Shown here: piece by piece, positions 1-8,998 of the stretch
How the letters are laid out: each line of letters begins with the position of its first letter
Numbering within the stretch: position 1 is the stretch's first letter
Assembly: GCF_022898935.1 (NCBI RefSeq)
Contig: NZ_JALIRP010000001.1
Span: 682,001-746,000 of the forward strand
Length of the DNA stretch: 64,000 nt
Source: Paenibacillus mangrovi
GTDB taxonomy: Bacteria; Bacillota; Bacilli; Paenibacillales; Paenibacillaceae
Direction of reading: 5' to 3'
Position numbers and translations under genes: made by a program
The notes under the pieces: model-generated
The model's database searches: none
What the model saw: the letters and a program-made list of their open reading frames with translations, nothing else
What the model was told of the DNA's origin: nothing

Positions 1-1181
1 CTGTAGAACCGGAAGCACTCCGGGCATTAAGTCGTCAGTTGGAACAGAGTGGAGAGCAAATCCGCCAAATGACTGCTTCTTTAAACCAGGCTTTAGGATC
101 GTTAGTATGGGAAACTTCTATCCGCCAATCTATCTTGAATCAATGGCAGTCCGCTAACCAACAGGGAGAGCGGCTCTATGCTCAGCTGAGCGAATTGGGT
201 AGAAACGTGCAACAAAAGGCCGGGCAATTCCAGACCGCGGACCAGCAGCATAACTCCATTTTGGACAGTTCAGCATTCTATCATTCTCCGGTTGCCAGCT
301 TCCGTGCTTCTTGGATCCAGGGCGGCAGTCCGATTCTTCCGGGATACGGTGGGCTCAATGACCCGATCTCAAATCCATCTTCAGCAGTCATGGCCGTTCA
401 AGGTCAAGGCACAAATGAGAATGGAGTTGACGTCGGTTGGGGCTACCAAGGACCAACCCCTGCAGGCTGGTCTACTCTTGGTTATGGTGCTCTGATGGTG
501 GGTACGATGGTCAAAAGCGGCTTTAATGTCAATATGAGAAACAACGGCTCAGTTGCGACGATTAAGGGGGCACGTTCACCTTTTGCACTGAATGAAGGCA
601 TCAGGGGGACGAGATACACTCTGAATAATGCGGCAAATAATCCTCAGGTTTGGAAATTCGTCGATCCGAAAATTGCGGCGAAGGAGTCCCTTTCCATCAA
701 AGGAATCGGGGGAAAGCTGGGCTACGCCGGGTTGCTGTTTGATACAGGTGTTTCCGGCTATCAGGATTACAAGCAGGGAGGAGCTAGCCGAGCGACCGCT
801 AGTGTTCTAGTGAACGGTGGCTTGGGACTTGGGACTATGGCCAGCAGTGCCGCCATCGGTGCAGCAGTAGGCTCCGCTGTTCCGGTAGCAGGAACGGCCG
901 TCGGAGCAGTTGTCGGCTTAGTTTCAGGTGTCGTGATTTCGGCAGTCACGGATATTGAAATTAACGGTAAATCCCTGAAGACCTATGCCGTAGATGGCGT
1001 TGATGCGGCCATTGACGGTACAGTCGAAGGAGCAAAGGTGGCAGCGGAAGGGATCAGTCATGCGGCCCAAGAAACCTTTCACGCCGTATCGGATTCCGTC
1101 AAGGCAGTCTCCCACGGAGCAAGCGAGCTTGCAGACCAGGTGAAAAGTAAAATCGGCAGTTTGGGCAAGATGTTTACCTGA
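1..1181 (+). CDS. WXG100-superfamily N-terminal type VII secretion substrate, 5' end outside window
   Basis: The reading frame is open from position 3 and runs in from the left edge, so the start lies outside. The N-terminal ~100 residues are a helical WXG100/LXG-like domain rich in Q, E and S (LRALSRQLEQSGEQIRQM, then a W at 'LVWETS'), as in proteins recognised by the Esx/type VII secretion machinery. The middle is Gly/Asn-rich. Around residues 255-305 there is a glycine-zipper hydrophobic stretch (repeats of GAAVG, GAVVG) that may insert in membranes. The C-terminus is an Ala-rich helix. I see no nuclease or other catalytic toxin domain. Downstream neighbours (DUF4176, EsxA-like) support a T7SS role. 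A toxin function is inference. Confidence 0.7.
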   Translation, partial: VEPEALRALSRQLEQSGEQIRQMTASLNQALGSLVWETSIRQSILNQWQSANQQGERLYAQLSELGRNVQQKAGQFQTADQQHNSILDSSAFYHSPVASFRASWIQGGSPILPGYGGLNDPISNPSSAVMAVQGQGTNENGVDVGWGYQGPTPAGWSTLGYGALMVGTMVKSGFNVNMRNNGSVATIKGARSPFALNEGIRGTRYTLNNAANNPQVWKFVDPKIAAKESLSIKGIGGKLGYAGLLFDTGVSGYQDYKQGGASRATASVLVNGGLGLGTMASSAAIGAAVGSAVPVAGTAVGAVVGLVSGVVISAVTDIEINGKSLKTYAVDGVDAAIDGTVEGAKVAAEGISHAAQETFHAVSDSVKAVSHGASELADQVKSKIGSLGKMFT

Positions 1182-1201
1182 AACGAAGGAGTGAGGGATC
1201 G

Positions 1202-1870
1202 ATGAACAGCAGTGTACCCCAGCAAAAGCAAAGTTTCATAGATGATTTTACCGGGGTGTATCCACTCCGTATCATACGGTCACAGACGGTAAGCCTGCTC
1301 CTGCTTCCTAATATACTTCTGCTGATTTTGGCTTTTGCGGATCCTTACCAGCCGTTATGGGCTTGGGTGCTTCTAACCCCACTGGCTGTTCTGGATATCT
1401 TGGGTCTCATGATTGTGCTTTTTCCTGCCAGAATGCAGGCATTTCATTTGTTTTTTCTCGGAGTGCTCGGCATACTGGGATCGGCCGCCTTCACGGCTGC
1501 AGCGAACAAGCTGGCTTACGCAACGCTCGGAATGTCATCTCCTTGGTTTCTGATCGTTACCGGAGCAGGGTACATCATCGTATTCGGACTGCTGTACAGC
1601 ATTCATATCAAACTATTATACGGTGGCTACTATTCACGGGAGGACAATGATATGCCAAGTGAAAATGGCAGCGGGCTTAGAAAATCGCAAGGCATTATTC
1701 TGGCCTTCTCAGGTGCAGGGGTTCTGATTGGGAGCTTGCTGGTCAAAGCCTTTGGAGGCTACAGCATGAAGATCATGCTAATCATACTGCTGCTGCTTAT
1801 TATTGCTCTGGCATACATGATGCTTGCCGGTAATATTCATAAATATATTTTACTGAAAAGAAGACACTAG
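1202..1870 (+). CDS. Polytopic membrane protein of the T7SS-linked cluster
   Basis: 222 residues with about six hydrophobic segments (clusters near residues 28-47, 52-75, 79-100, 110-135, 160-180 and 185-207), so an integral membrane protein. RBS GAAGGAG lies 8 nt before the ATG. It starts 20 nt after the WXG100-like gene and is followed by the DUF4176 gene, so these are probably co-transcribed. I recognise no named family. From position it could be an immunity or accessory membrane factor for the upstream secreted protein; this is inference. Confidence 0.65.
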   Translation: MNSSVPQQKQSFIDDFTGVYPLRIIRSQTVSLLLLPNILLLILAFADPYQPLWAWVLLTPLAVLDILGLMIVLFPARMQAFHLFFLGVLGILGSAAFTAAANKLAYATLGMSSPWFLIVTGAGYIIVFGLLYSIHIKLLYGGYYSREDNDMPSENGSGLRKSQGIILAFSGAGVLIGSLLVKAFGGYSMKIMLIILLLLIIALAYMMLAGNIHKYILLKRRH

Positions 1871-1933
1871 CTTCCTAATTTTTAACCCAGAAAAGACATA
1901 CATATTGTCAATAGAGAGGATGGTTGAACAACG

Positions 1934-2215
1934 ATGGAAGAACGGGATCACGCGAAATCATTGCTTCCGCTCGGATCGGTAGTTCTGCTCAAAGGCGGCC
2001 ATAAAAAGCTGATGATCTACGGACGCAAGCAGATCCAAATGGAGAGTAACACCTTATATGATTATTTGGGTGTTGTCTATCCGGAAGGATATATCGACCC
2101 TAACTATACTTTTTTGTTCAATCATGAGGATATCGACAAAATCGAATTTACCGGTTTTTCCAATGATGAGGAAGAAAGGTTTCAAAAACTCCTGGAAGAT
2201 GTTTCGATAGGCTGA
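1934..2215 (+). CDS. DUF4176 domain protein (type VII secretion-associated)
   Basis: 93 residues with the signature LPLGSVVLLKGGHKKLMIYGR at positions 11-31, followed by 'YDYLGVVYPEGY'. This is characteristic of DUF4176, a small cytosolic family encoded almost only next to WXG100/ESX loci of Firmicutes. Its exact function is unknown. It lies between the membrane protein gene and the EsxA-like gene. The RBS is AGAGGATGG. Confidence 0.85.
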   Translation: MEERDHAKSLLPLGSVVLLKGGHKKLMIYGRKQIQMESNTLYDYLGVVYPEGYIDPNYTFLFNHEDIDKIEFTGFSNDEEERFQKLLEDVSIG

Positions 2216-2248
2216 AAAACGGGTACTAGGAATCAGGACTTGCGACTT

Positions 2249-2277
2249 TTGATGGAACTGGGAATTTATAGTATAGT
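2249..2277 (+). promoter_or_regulatory. Candidate sigma-A promoter for the WXG100 gene
   Basis: TTGATG (2249-2254), a 17-nt spacer and TATAGT (2272-2277), located 48 nt upstream of the WXG100 start codon. Good match in sequence and spacing; no experimental support. Confidence 0.5.
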
Positions 2278-2324
2278 CTAAAACGATGTTGAAAGAAATC
2301 AATCGAATTTGAAGGAGGCACATT

Positions 2325-2600
2325 ATGGCAGGTCGTATTTTAATTACCCCCGAGCAGATCGATACAGTAGCTAATCAGTTTAAGCAAAGCGGCGAGCAAA
2401 GCCAGCAAATTGTTAGCGGCTTGACGCAGGCCATTCATGGCATGGAAGGACAATGGGAAGGGATGACCAAACAGCGCTTCTTCCAGGAGTTCCAGGAAGC
2501 CAGCAAGCAGATGCAATCATTCGTACAAACGCTAAACAGCATCAGCCAAGAGCTGACGGCAATCGCTCAGAAGTTCCGCACTGTCGACGAATCCCGTTAA
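2325..2600 (+). CDS. esxA: WXG100 family ESX secretion protein (EsxA-like)
   Basis: 91 residues, the usual size of EsxA/YukE. The W-x-G hairpin (GQWEG) is near residue 43, with two amphipathic helices rich in Gln on either side. Such proteins form helical hairpin dimers secreted by the type VII machinery. RBS AAGGAGGC is 7 nt before the ATG. The gene has its own candidate promoter and is followed by a strong hairpin terminator, so it may be expressed more than its neighbours. The secretion ATPase (EssC) is not in this window. Confidence 0.9.
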   Translation: MAGRILITPEQIDTVANQFKQSGEQSQQIVSGLTQAIHGMEGQWEGMTKQRFFQEFQEASKQMQSFVQTLNSISQELTAIAQKFRTVDESR

Positions 2601-2657
2601 GGTGTAATACAATAGCACCATAGTATAAGGAATGGAACTGCATTCTGATATAAGCGT

Positions 2658-2696
2658 AGAAACCGGGTGTTCGTGAACTCCCGGTTTTCTTGCAGT
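2658..2696 (+). terminator. Rho-independent terminator after esxA
   Basis: Inverted repeat AAACCGGG ... CCCGGTTTTC with a short loop and a T-rich tail, 60-90 nt after the WXG100 stop codon. Confidence 0.75.
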
Positions 2697-2730
2697 CTAT
2701 TTCTGTTTTGGATAAAGAGAGGGGATGTCT

Positions 2731-4791
2731 ATGTCTTATCAGCCTAATCCGGGAGAATTGATCCGCATCAACGGAAAAGTTTATACGGTGGGCCAGCATC
2801 CAGCCGCACCCGGTTTGGCATATGCCCAAGCAGGAAGGCAGGGGATTGTCTATCAGCTGATTCCTACAGAAGGCGGGCCGCATGAGGCGAAGGCCCTAAA
2901 AGTGTTTTTTCCAAAATTCCGTATTCCCGCCATGGTCTATCAGTCTGAAACGATGGAAATGTACAGTCAAAGTCCGGGCTTGCAGGTCTGCAGTCGAGAC
3001 GTGCTCACTCCCGAAAGAAACGGAGAATTAATTGCCGAACATCCGGACCTGCTTTATGCCGTGCTCATGCCTTGGGTCTACGGATTCACCTGGTTTGACA
3101 TCATTGCCGACCAGCGGCAGCTGAAACGCACGGAAAGCCTATCACTCGCCAAAGCGCTTTCCAGCATCGGTTCGGGAATGGAGCAGCGTGGCTTGGCCCA
3201 TTGTGATTTGTCCGCTCCGAACGTCATGCTTCCGTTTTTTTCTGAAGTCGATCTACCGGACAAGAGCTCGGCAGTCGAATTAGTTGATGTTGAGCAGATG
3301 TACAGTCCCAAAATGGATCGTCCAGACGTCCTGTTGACGGGTTCTCCTGGATATGCCGCTCACAGAACCGTACAAAGCGGGCTGTGGAGCGCATATGCAG
3401 ACCGGTTTGCCGGAGCGATCATCCTTGCTGAAATGCTGGGATGGTGCGATCCGCTGGTGGTGGATAAAGCATGGGGAGAGAGCTATTTTGATCAGCATGA
3501 AATGCAGAACCCGTGCGAGCGTTATTTCATACTGAAGAAATCACTGGAACATAACTGGGGTGCAAAGGTTGTAGAACTGTTCACCCGTGCATGGGAGAGC
3601 CAGGATGTCAGCAGCTGTCCGACGTTCGGAGAGTGGCTGGTAACCTTATCCTCCATAAATGAGGATCTGCTGCAGGATGAAATGATTTCTATGGCAACAG
3701 TGGACGTGAAGGGCGAAGAAGCGCCATCCATGCCGCCTCAAGCCGCGTTGGAGGAAGCTGCAGCGGCGGCTGCGCCGAATCGGATGGAGCAGACCACTCA
3801 GCATGCCGAACCTAGCCATAACGGCAGGGATATTGTTAACCGTCTTTTCCTACAGGCCAGAGAAATGGAGCAAAAGGGGAATCTCAATGGTGCGCTTGAG
3901 GTCTACCGGTCGGCGCATCATTTTGTGTCTTCAGGCTCGCCGATGCAGATTGAACTGGAGGCTGCAATCTCAGGCCTTGAAGAATCGCTGAATCCGAAGC
4001 AGGAAGAAAAGGTGGCAAGCAGCCTTCCGTTTTACCGTTCCCGCAAATGGCTGACGATTGGAATCGCGTCCTTGATACTTATCGGAGGCTCCGGTATTAC
4101 TGTCAGCCAGATCTTGGCAGACCGGGCGGAAAACCGACAAATGGAAGCTGCAGCGACTGAAGTGGTTGCCAAGCAGCAGGAAGAGGCCAGGCTCGCAGCG
4201 CTCCAAAAGCAGGAGGAAGAAAAACGCCGGAAGGCTGATGCGGATCAAAAGCGCAAACAGGACGAAGAGAGCAAAAAGCTCGCCCAGCAGAAAGCTGAAA
4301 AGCAGAAGCTGCAGGATCAGTATAATAAACAGGCCCAATATGAGGCGTATCTAGCTCAGCAAAAGCTTATTCAGGAGAAAAAAGATGCGGAAAAGAAACA
4401 GCTTCAGGATCTGTATGACAAACAGGCCCAATATGAAGCTTACCAAGAGCAGCTGAAGATCCAGAAGGATAAGGAAGAAGCCGCACGCGAAGAAGCTGAT
4501 CGTAAAGAAGCTGCACGCAAAGAAGCCGCTCGCAAAGAGGCTGAAACCAAAGCCAAGGAGCTGCAGAAAAAACGTTCGGACCAGGTAGTTCAACTGATTG
4601 CTTTCTATAACCAAGCCTATAATGCCCAATTGGCTGGCAATTCTGCAAAGGCAAGATGGTATGCAATGAGCTTTATCAACCTGTATGAGCAGGACGTGGC
4701 GTATTTTAAAACGGTTGGGAAAGTAAGTACCCGCGCGAACGCAATCTATAAGTTTTTAGCCAATGAAAAGTATAAACTGCCTAACGTTTAA
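2731..4791 (+). CDS. Protein kinase-like protein with C-terminal membrane anchor and coiled coil
   Basis: About 686 residues. The N-terminal ~300 residues are kinase-like: catalytic loop 'HCDLSAPNV' (HxDLxxxN type) near residue 155 and a DFG-like 'VDVEQMY' near 183. A hydrophobic segment near residues 443-465 is probably the single membrane span. It is followed by a long, highly charged K/E/Q/A coiled coil (about 480-625) and a small helical C-terminus. It sits between the WXG100 genes and the VWA/PP2C genes. The trio suggests phosphorylation control of an envelope process, possibly secretion. ATG 2731 is preferred over 2725 because the GAGAGGGG RBS abuts 2725. Confidence 0.75.
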   Translation: MSYQPNPGELIRINGKVYTVGQHPAAPGLAYAQAGRQGIVYQLIPTEGGPHEAKALKVFFPKFRIPAMVYQSETMEMYSQSPGLQVCSRDVLTPERNGELIAEHPDLLYAVLMPWVYGFTWFDIIADQRQLKRTESLSLAKALSSIGSGMEQRGLAHCDLSAPNVMLPFFSEVDLPDKSSAVELVDVEQMYSPKMDRPDVLLTGSPGYAAHRTVQSGLWSAYADRFAGAIILAEMLGWCDPLVVDKAWGESYFDQHEMQNPCERYFILKKSLEHNWGAKVVELFTRAWESQDVSSCPTFGEWLVTLSSINEDLLQDEMISMATVDVKGEEAPSMPPQAALEEAAAAAAPNRMEQTTQHAEPSHNGRDIVNRLFLQAREMEQKGNLNGALEVYRSAHHFVSSGSPMQIELEAAISGLEESLNPKQEEKVASSLPFYRSRKWLTIGIASLILIGGSGITVSQILADRAENRQMEAAATEVVAKQQEEARLAALQKQEEEKRRKADADQKRKQDEESKKLAQQKAEKQKLQDQYNKQAQYEAYLAQQKLIQEKKDAEKKQLQDLYDKQAQYEAYQEQLKIQKDKEEAAREEADRKEAARKEAARKEAETKAKELQKKRSDQVVQLIAFYNQAYNAQLAGNSAKARWYAMSFINLYEQDVAYFKTVGKVSTRANAIYKFLANEKYKLPNV

Positions 4792-4832
4792 TCATGACTT
4801 AAATAATACCAAAAGGGGAGTTGAACGAAAAG

Positions 4833-5588
4833 ATGAATTATACGATTCAGGCTTCCCAGCGCACTCCCGCGCTCATTATCTACTTAATTGATATCAGTGC
4901 ATCTATGAATATGCTGATGGACGACAAACGGCGTATCGACGTCGTATACGAAGCCTTATCTCTCGCAATCCGACAAATGGTGTTCCGTTCAACGAAGGGG
5001 AACCGGCTTACCCCCCGTTACCGGATTGCCATATTGGCATACAGCGACGATGTCTACGACTTGTTAAACGGAATCAAGGGGATCGACGAAATTGCCGCTG
5101 TCGGATCTCTTCCGGACCTCACGCCCAAAAGATTCTCAGATTCCGCGAAGGCTTTCCGTCAGGCTGAACGAATCCTGCAATCGGAGATTCCACATATGCA
5201 GGATTGTCCTGCTCCACTGATATGCCATATGACCGATGGCGTAGCAACTGGAGATGATCCGGAACCAATCGCCAAGCGGATTATGAGCATGAGCGTGCCG
5301 GACGGAAATGTGCTCGTGGAAAATATTTTTATATCCGATCATATGTTGGACCAGCCAATTATGCAGCCACGTCGCTGGAAGGGGATACTTCCCGAAACCG
5401 AGCTGCAGGATGAGCATGCGGTGAAGCTGCGGAATATGTCCTCACCTCTGCCGGAGAGCTACAGGGAAATGCTGGCCGAGGCTGATTATCTACTTGCGAC
5501 CGGGGCCTTAATGATGCTGCCGGGAAGCTGTGCAGAGCTTGTGTCTATTGGATTCCAGATGTCAGCGGCAACGCCTGTCAGAGCGTAG
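4833..5588 (+). CDS. VWA-domain protein (MIDAS motif)
   Basis: About 251 residues forming a single von Willebrand factor A domain. The MIDAS motif DISASM is near residue 19, with further metal-site residues in 'MTDGVATGDD'. VWA domains bind partners through a divalent metal. It lies between a kinase-like gene and a PP2C-like phosphatase gene, a VWA-kinase-phosphatase arrangement known from several bacterial regulatory systems. RBS AAAAGGGGAG precedes the start; ATG 4833 is chosen although spacing is long, because the in-frame TTG at 4821 directly abuts the RBS. Confidence 0.8.
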   Translation: MNYTIQASQRTPALIIYLIDISASMNMLMDDKRRIDVVYEALSLAIRQMVFRSTKGNRLTPRYRIAILAYSDDVYDLLNGIKGIDEIAAVGSLPDLTPKRFSDSAKAFRQAERILQSEIPHMQDCPAPLICHMTDGVATGDDPEPIAKRIMSMSVPDGNVLVENIFISDHMLDQPIMQPRRWKGILPETELQDEHAVKLRNMSSPLPESYREMLAEADYLLATGALMMLPGSCAELVSIGFQMSAATPVRA

Positions 5589-5601
5589 AAAGGGGGAATC
5601 T

Positions 5602-6408
5602 ATGAAATCCAATACGGCTGCAATGAGCGATAAGTTCACTTTTGTCAGTTCCCAGTCTTCTGATCATCAGCTTTCTACATACCAAGGACGTTTTGTCTGC
5701 AGATACGCTTATGGACGTGCGAAGGAAACGATGCTGCAAGGGGAGAAAGGGCAGGATTTTGTTGCTGTTCATATTGAAGGAGATACATGCAATTTTGTTC
5801 TTTGCGACGGAGTGGGACAGAGCTATCAAGGTGATTTCGCAGCGCGGTTTCTGGGGAATAGGCTGATGGGTTGGCTGGGAACTACCCGCGAGTGGTCATC
5901 CTCTGCATTTGCCGCCTTTTTGAGTGAGATTACCGTGGCAGCCTCGGAGCAGCTTAAGCAGTTAACGCCTCCCGAGGAAGTGCCTTCTCTCTTGCGGGAG
6001 GTGCTCGAAGTCAAGCAGCGCCTTGGCAGCCAAACGATGTATATTTGCGGCCGCATTGAGCTACCTTCATCAAGGAAGAAGCACGGGAGAATATGGATGG
6101 CATGGCAGGGTGACTCAAGACTGCGGTTCTGGAAAAATGATGCGGAAATCAGCGAACATTTCCAGACTACGATGCTGACAAGCGAACGCTGGTCCACATT
6201 AAAAGGACCGATCGGAGGATTACCGCATGTGTACCAGACCAGACTGGAGTACGGTCTTCCCATGCGTCTTCAGCTATACACGGATGGTCTGGATGATCTG
6301 GATCCAATCCGTCAGGTGTTGCCTGGTGAACAGGTCCAATTGCTACTGAATGCGCCGCATACCGGCGGGCTTCAGGACGATGCAGCTTTTCTGGAGCTTC
6401 AGTGGTAG
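5602..6408 (+). CDS. PP2C-like protein phosphatase
   Basis: 268 residues. PP2C features in order: 'GQDFVAVH', the metal-binding 'LCDGVGQSYQGDFAA' (DGxG type), 'AWQGDSRLRFW' and a late 'LQDDAAFLEL' that matches the DD(A) motif. Such enzymes dephosphorylate Ser/Thr using Mn/Mg and would oppose the kinase-like protein encoded two genes upstream. Start ATG 5602 follows the RBS AAAGGGGGAA by 4 nt, 13 nt after the VWA stop, so an operon is likely. Confidence 0.8.
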   Translation: MKSNTAAMSDKFTFVSSQSSDHQLSTYQGRFVCRYAYGRAKETMLQGEKGQDFVAVHIEGDTCNFVLCDGVGQSYQGDFAARFLGNRLMGWLGTTREWSSSAFAAFLSEITVAASEQLKQLTPPEEVPSLLREVLEVKQRLGSQTMYICGRIELPSSRKKHGRIWMAWQGDSRLRFWKNDAEISEHFQTTMLTSERWSTLKGPIGGLPHVYQTRLEYGLPMRLQLYTDGLDDLDPIRQVLPGEQVQLLLNAPHTGGLQDDAAFLELQW

Positions 6409-6487
6409 AAAACTTCCTCTCTTTGGGTAATCTTGATACAAATGAAACATACTAGTATCAGGATATTCATCCAAAGGAGAGATACGA

Positions 6488-7294
6488 ATGAGCCAGGAGC
6501 AGATAAATAAACTACGTTTTTCAGGAAAGACAGCGATTGTAACGGGAGCCGGTTCCGGCATTGGAAAAGCGACTGCCATTAAGATGGCAAAGGAAGGAGC
6601 CAATGTGGCTTTATTCGATCTAAAAGATGACCGGACGGCCGAAACAGAAAAAGAAATCAACGCTATTCGTCCAGGTGCCGCGCGTGCTTTTGATGTGGAT
6701 ACTGCGGACTCGGCCCGTATGGAAAAAGCGGTTCTTGAAACGGCAGAGTTGTTTGGCTCGATTGATGTGGTTTTTGCCAATGCGGGGATTAACGGGGTGC
6801 TTTCACCTATTGAGGACATGGAACTGGAGGACTGGCAGCATACGCTGAGCGTGAACCTGAATGGTACCTTTCTGACCGTCAAGTATACCATTCCTCATCT
6901 GAAAAAGCAGGGCGGCAGCATCATCATTAACAGCTCTATCAACGGCAACGCGACGTTCACCAGCTTCGGAATGTCCGCATACAGCACCACGAAGGCGGGG
7001 CAGGTAGCCTTTACCAAAATGGCGGCGCTGGAACTGGCGAAGTCTAAAATCCGAGTCAACGCTATTTGCCCGGGCGCCATTTCGACCAATATCGATCAAA
7101 GCACGGTGAAGACGGACGAGCTGAAGGAAATCGTGATCCCGATACAGTTCCCTGAAGGCAGCCAGCCGCTGGAGTGTGGACCCGGCTCTGCGGAGAATGT
7201 CGCTGACCTTGTAGCGTTCCTGGGTTCTGATGAGTCCAGTCATATTACCGGCGCTCAAATCGTGATTGACGGAGCGGAATCGCTTCTTCATTAG
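6488..7294 (+). CDS. Short-chain dehydrogenase/reductase (SDR)
   Basis: 268 residues, a classical SDR. The Rossmann NAD(P)-binding motif TGAGSGIG is near residue 20, NAG near 98, the catalytic Ser in 'INSSINGN' near 145 and YxxxK ('YSTTK') near 162. The C-terminal 'ITGAQIVIDGAES' matches the usual 'GxxxxVDGG' region. It is a cytosolic oxidoreductase; the substrate cannot be read from the sequence. It stands alone with RBS AAAGGAGAG and a terminator behind it. Confidence 0.9.
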   Translation: MSQEQINKLRFSGKTAIVTGAGSGIGKATAIKMAKEGANVALFDLKDDRTAETEKEINAIRPGAARAFDVDTADSARMEKAVLETAELFGSIDVVFANAGINGVLSPIEDMELEDWQHTLSVNLNGTFLTVKYTIPHLKKQGGSIIINSSINGNATFTSFGMSAYSTTKAGQVAFTKMAALELAKSKIRVNAICPGAISTNIDQSTVKTDELKEIVIPIQFPEGSQPLECGPGSAENVADLVAFLGSDESSHITGAQIVIDGAESLLH

Positions 7295-7307
7295 TGCATT
7301 TTTGTGG

Positions 7308-7346
7308 AAAACGACCGTTCCTGCAGCTGCGGGAACGGTTTTTCTA
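7308..7346 (+). terminator. Terminator after the SDR gene
   Basis: Stem ACCGTTCCTGCAG/CTGCGGGAACGGT followed by TTTTTC. Confidence 0.8.
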
Positions 7347-7423
7347 TGGTTTGACATCAACCAGCGGTACATGGTCAAATAGGATGGAGTATACCTTTTA
7401 CCGATAAAGGAGGATGCCCGTAA

Positions 7424-7807
7424 ATGAGTATCATGTCTTGGCTTGCTGAACAGCGTATAAATCAAGCGATGGATCAAGGGAAATTCAAGGATCTCGCCGG
7501 AAAAGGAAAACCGCTGCAGCTTGAGGATATGTCACAAATTCCCGAGGATCTTCGGATGTCATATAAAATCATGAAAAATGCGGGATTTATCCCGGAAGAG
7601 ATGCAATTGCAGAAGGATCTGCTGAAGCTGCAGGATTTAATCCACGCATGCGAGAACGCAGGTGAAAAGGAAAAGCTGAAGAGAACGTTGACTGAAAAGA
7701 GGCTGCGCTTTCAAATGCTGATGGAGCAAAGAGGCTTAAGCGGCAGTACGGCGTTTCTGGAATATGAGCACAAGATGCGTGAGTGGCTTGAGGACTCTCG
7801 GGATTAA
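7424..7807 (+). CDS. DUF1992 (DnaJ-homologue C28-like) protein
   Basis: 127 residues with the DUF1992 signature: 'WLAEQRINQAMDQGKFKDLAGKGKPL' at the N-terminus, then 'MSYKIMKNAGFIPEEMQLQKDL'. The family is small, helical and cytosolic and is named after a eukaryotic J-domain-like protein; no activity is established. RBS AAAGGAGGA is 10 nt before the ATG. A bidirectional terminator separates it from the convergent gluQ. Confidence 0.85.
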   Translation: MSIMSWLAEQRINQAMDQGKFKDLAGKGKPLQLEDMSQIPEDLRMSYKIMKNAGFIPEEMQLQKDLLKLQDLIHACENAGEKEKLKRTLTEKRLRFQMLMEQRGLSGSTAFLEYEHKMREWLEDSRD

Positions 7808-7831
7808 ATTGATTTGCGGGTAATCGAACTT

Positions 7832-7884
7832 AAAAAACCTCTATCTTTACCTTCTGGTCAAGGCAAAGATAGAGGTTTTTTGCT
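7832..7884. terminator. Bidirectional terminator between DUF1992 gene and gluQ
   Basis: Long hairpin AAAAACCTCTATCTTT ... AAAGATAGAGGTTTTTT with A-run and T-run on the two sides, between two convergent genes. Confidence 0.85.
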
Positions 7885-7891
7885 AGAGATT

Positions 7892-8872
7892 TCAGCTACC
7901 ATGTAGTCTCGAAAGCTTCTCATCCGTAATGAGGATCGATTCAGAAGGCAGCTTGTCCATGTCAAACAAGGGGATGCACTCTTTGGCGGTTAATGGTACC
8001 AGCTCTTCTGTCAGTCCGGCAATCCACATCAGCCATCCGACGAGCTGCTCCGGGGCAGTTCCCATTTCGCGGAGGGCTGCGAGGCTGGTTCCGCCATGCC
8101 GTTTGGCGAGACGTTTGCCGTCAGGACCCATAAACAGCGGAACATGGGCGAAAGCCGGAGCATGCATTCCAAGCGCCCGGTACAGCATGAGCTGCCTTGG
8201 CACGGAATCCAGCAGATCAGCTCCCCTGAGGACATCGGTGATATGCATATGGTCATCGTCTACGACCACAGCCAGCTGATAGGAAATCATTCCGTCGGCT
8301 CTACGAACGATAAAATCGCCGCCACTGGCTGTATCAAATTGCTGCCGGCCGGCAATGCCATCCTGAAACGAAAGGAGCTCATGGTCAACCTTGAACCGCA
8401 GTGACGGCTGTTTGACCAAAGATTTGCACGCCGCTTCATCAGGAGTTAGAAGACGGCAGGTTCCCGGGTATGCGGGCCCTTCCGAGGACAGGCCATGGGG
8501 CGCGCGTGCTGCAGCCAGCAAATCTGCCCGGCTGCAGTAGCAAGGATACAAGCAGCCCTGGTCTTCAAGCTGCTTGAGGGCTTCTTCATAGTATTCAATC
8601 CGTTCGCTCTGCGTATATGGACCGTATGGACCGCCGACGTCGGGACCTTCATCCCAATCGAGTCCCAGCCAGTACAAATCATCAAGAATTTGGCTAGCGA
8701 GATGCGGTCTCGCGCGCTGGGTATCGATATCCTCCATCCGCAGCACGAAGGTTCCATCCAGGCTGCGGATCTGAAGCCAAGAGAGCAAAGCTGCCCAGGC
8801 ATTGCCGATATGCAGCTCGCCGGATGGCGTGGGTGCGAACCGACCTCGCACCAGACGTGTGTTTGTGCTCAA
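7892..8872 (-). CDS. gluQ: Glutamyl-Q tRNA(Asp) synthetase
   Basis: About 326 residues. Motif 'RGRFAPTPSGELHIGNAW' (HIGH-class signature, HIGN) lies at the N-terminus and 'KRLAKRHGG' (KMSKS-like) near residue 240. Cysteines in 'CYCSRAD...C' fit the zinc site. It lacks the anticodon-binding half of a full GluRS, which is typical of GluQ-RS, the enzyme that glutamylates queuosine in tRNA(Asp). The frame is open upstream to 9031, but AAAGGAGAC lies 7 nt before a TTG at 8872, where the family homology begins, so I use that start. It is divergent from hrpB. Confidence 0.85.
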   Translation of the reverse strand: MSTNTRLVRGRFAPTPSGELHIGNAWAALLSWLQIRSLDGTFVLRMEDIDTQRARPHLASQILDDLYWLGLDWDEGPDVGGPYGPYTQSERIEYYEEALKQLEDQGCLYPCYCSRADLLAAARAPHGLSSEGPAYPGTCRLLTPDEAACKSLVKQPSLRFKVDHELLSFQDGIAGRQQFDTASGGDFIVRRADGMISYQLAVVVDDDHMHITDVLRGADLLDSVPRQLMLYRALGMHAPAFAHVPLFMGPDGKRLAKRHGGTSLAALREMGTAPEQLVGWLMWIAGLTEELVPLTAKECIPLFDMDKLPSESILITDEKLSRLHGS

Positions 8873-8998
8873 GTGAAATCGTCTCCTTTGTACAGCTTCG
8901 TACATTTTATAGCAAACCGGCGTGGATATCCAGTACGGTAAAGCTCTATAATGAGTAAATAAACAAGTATATACCGGAAAGACATGGTGAGAAGAGAA

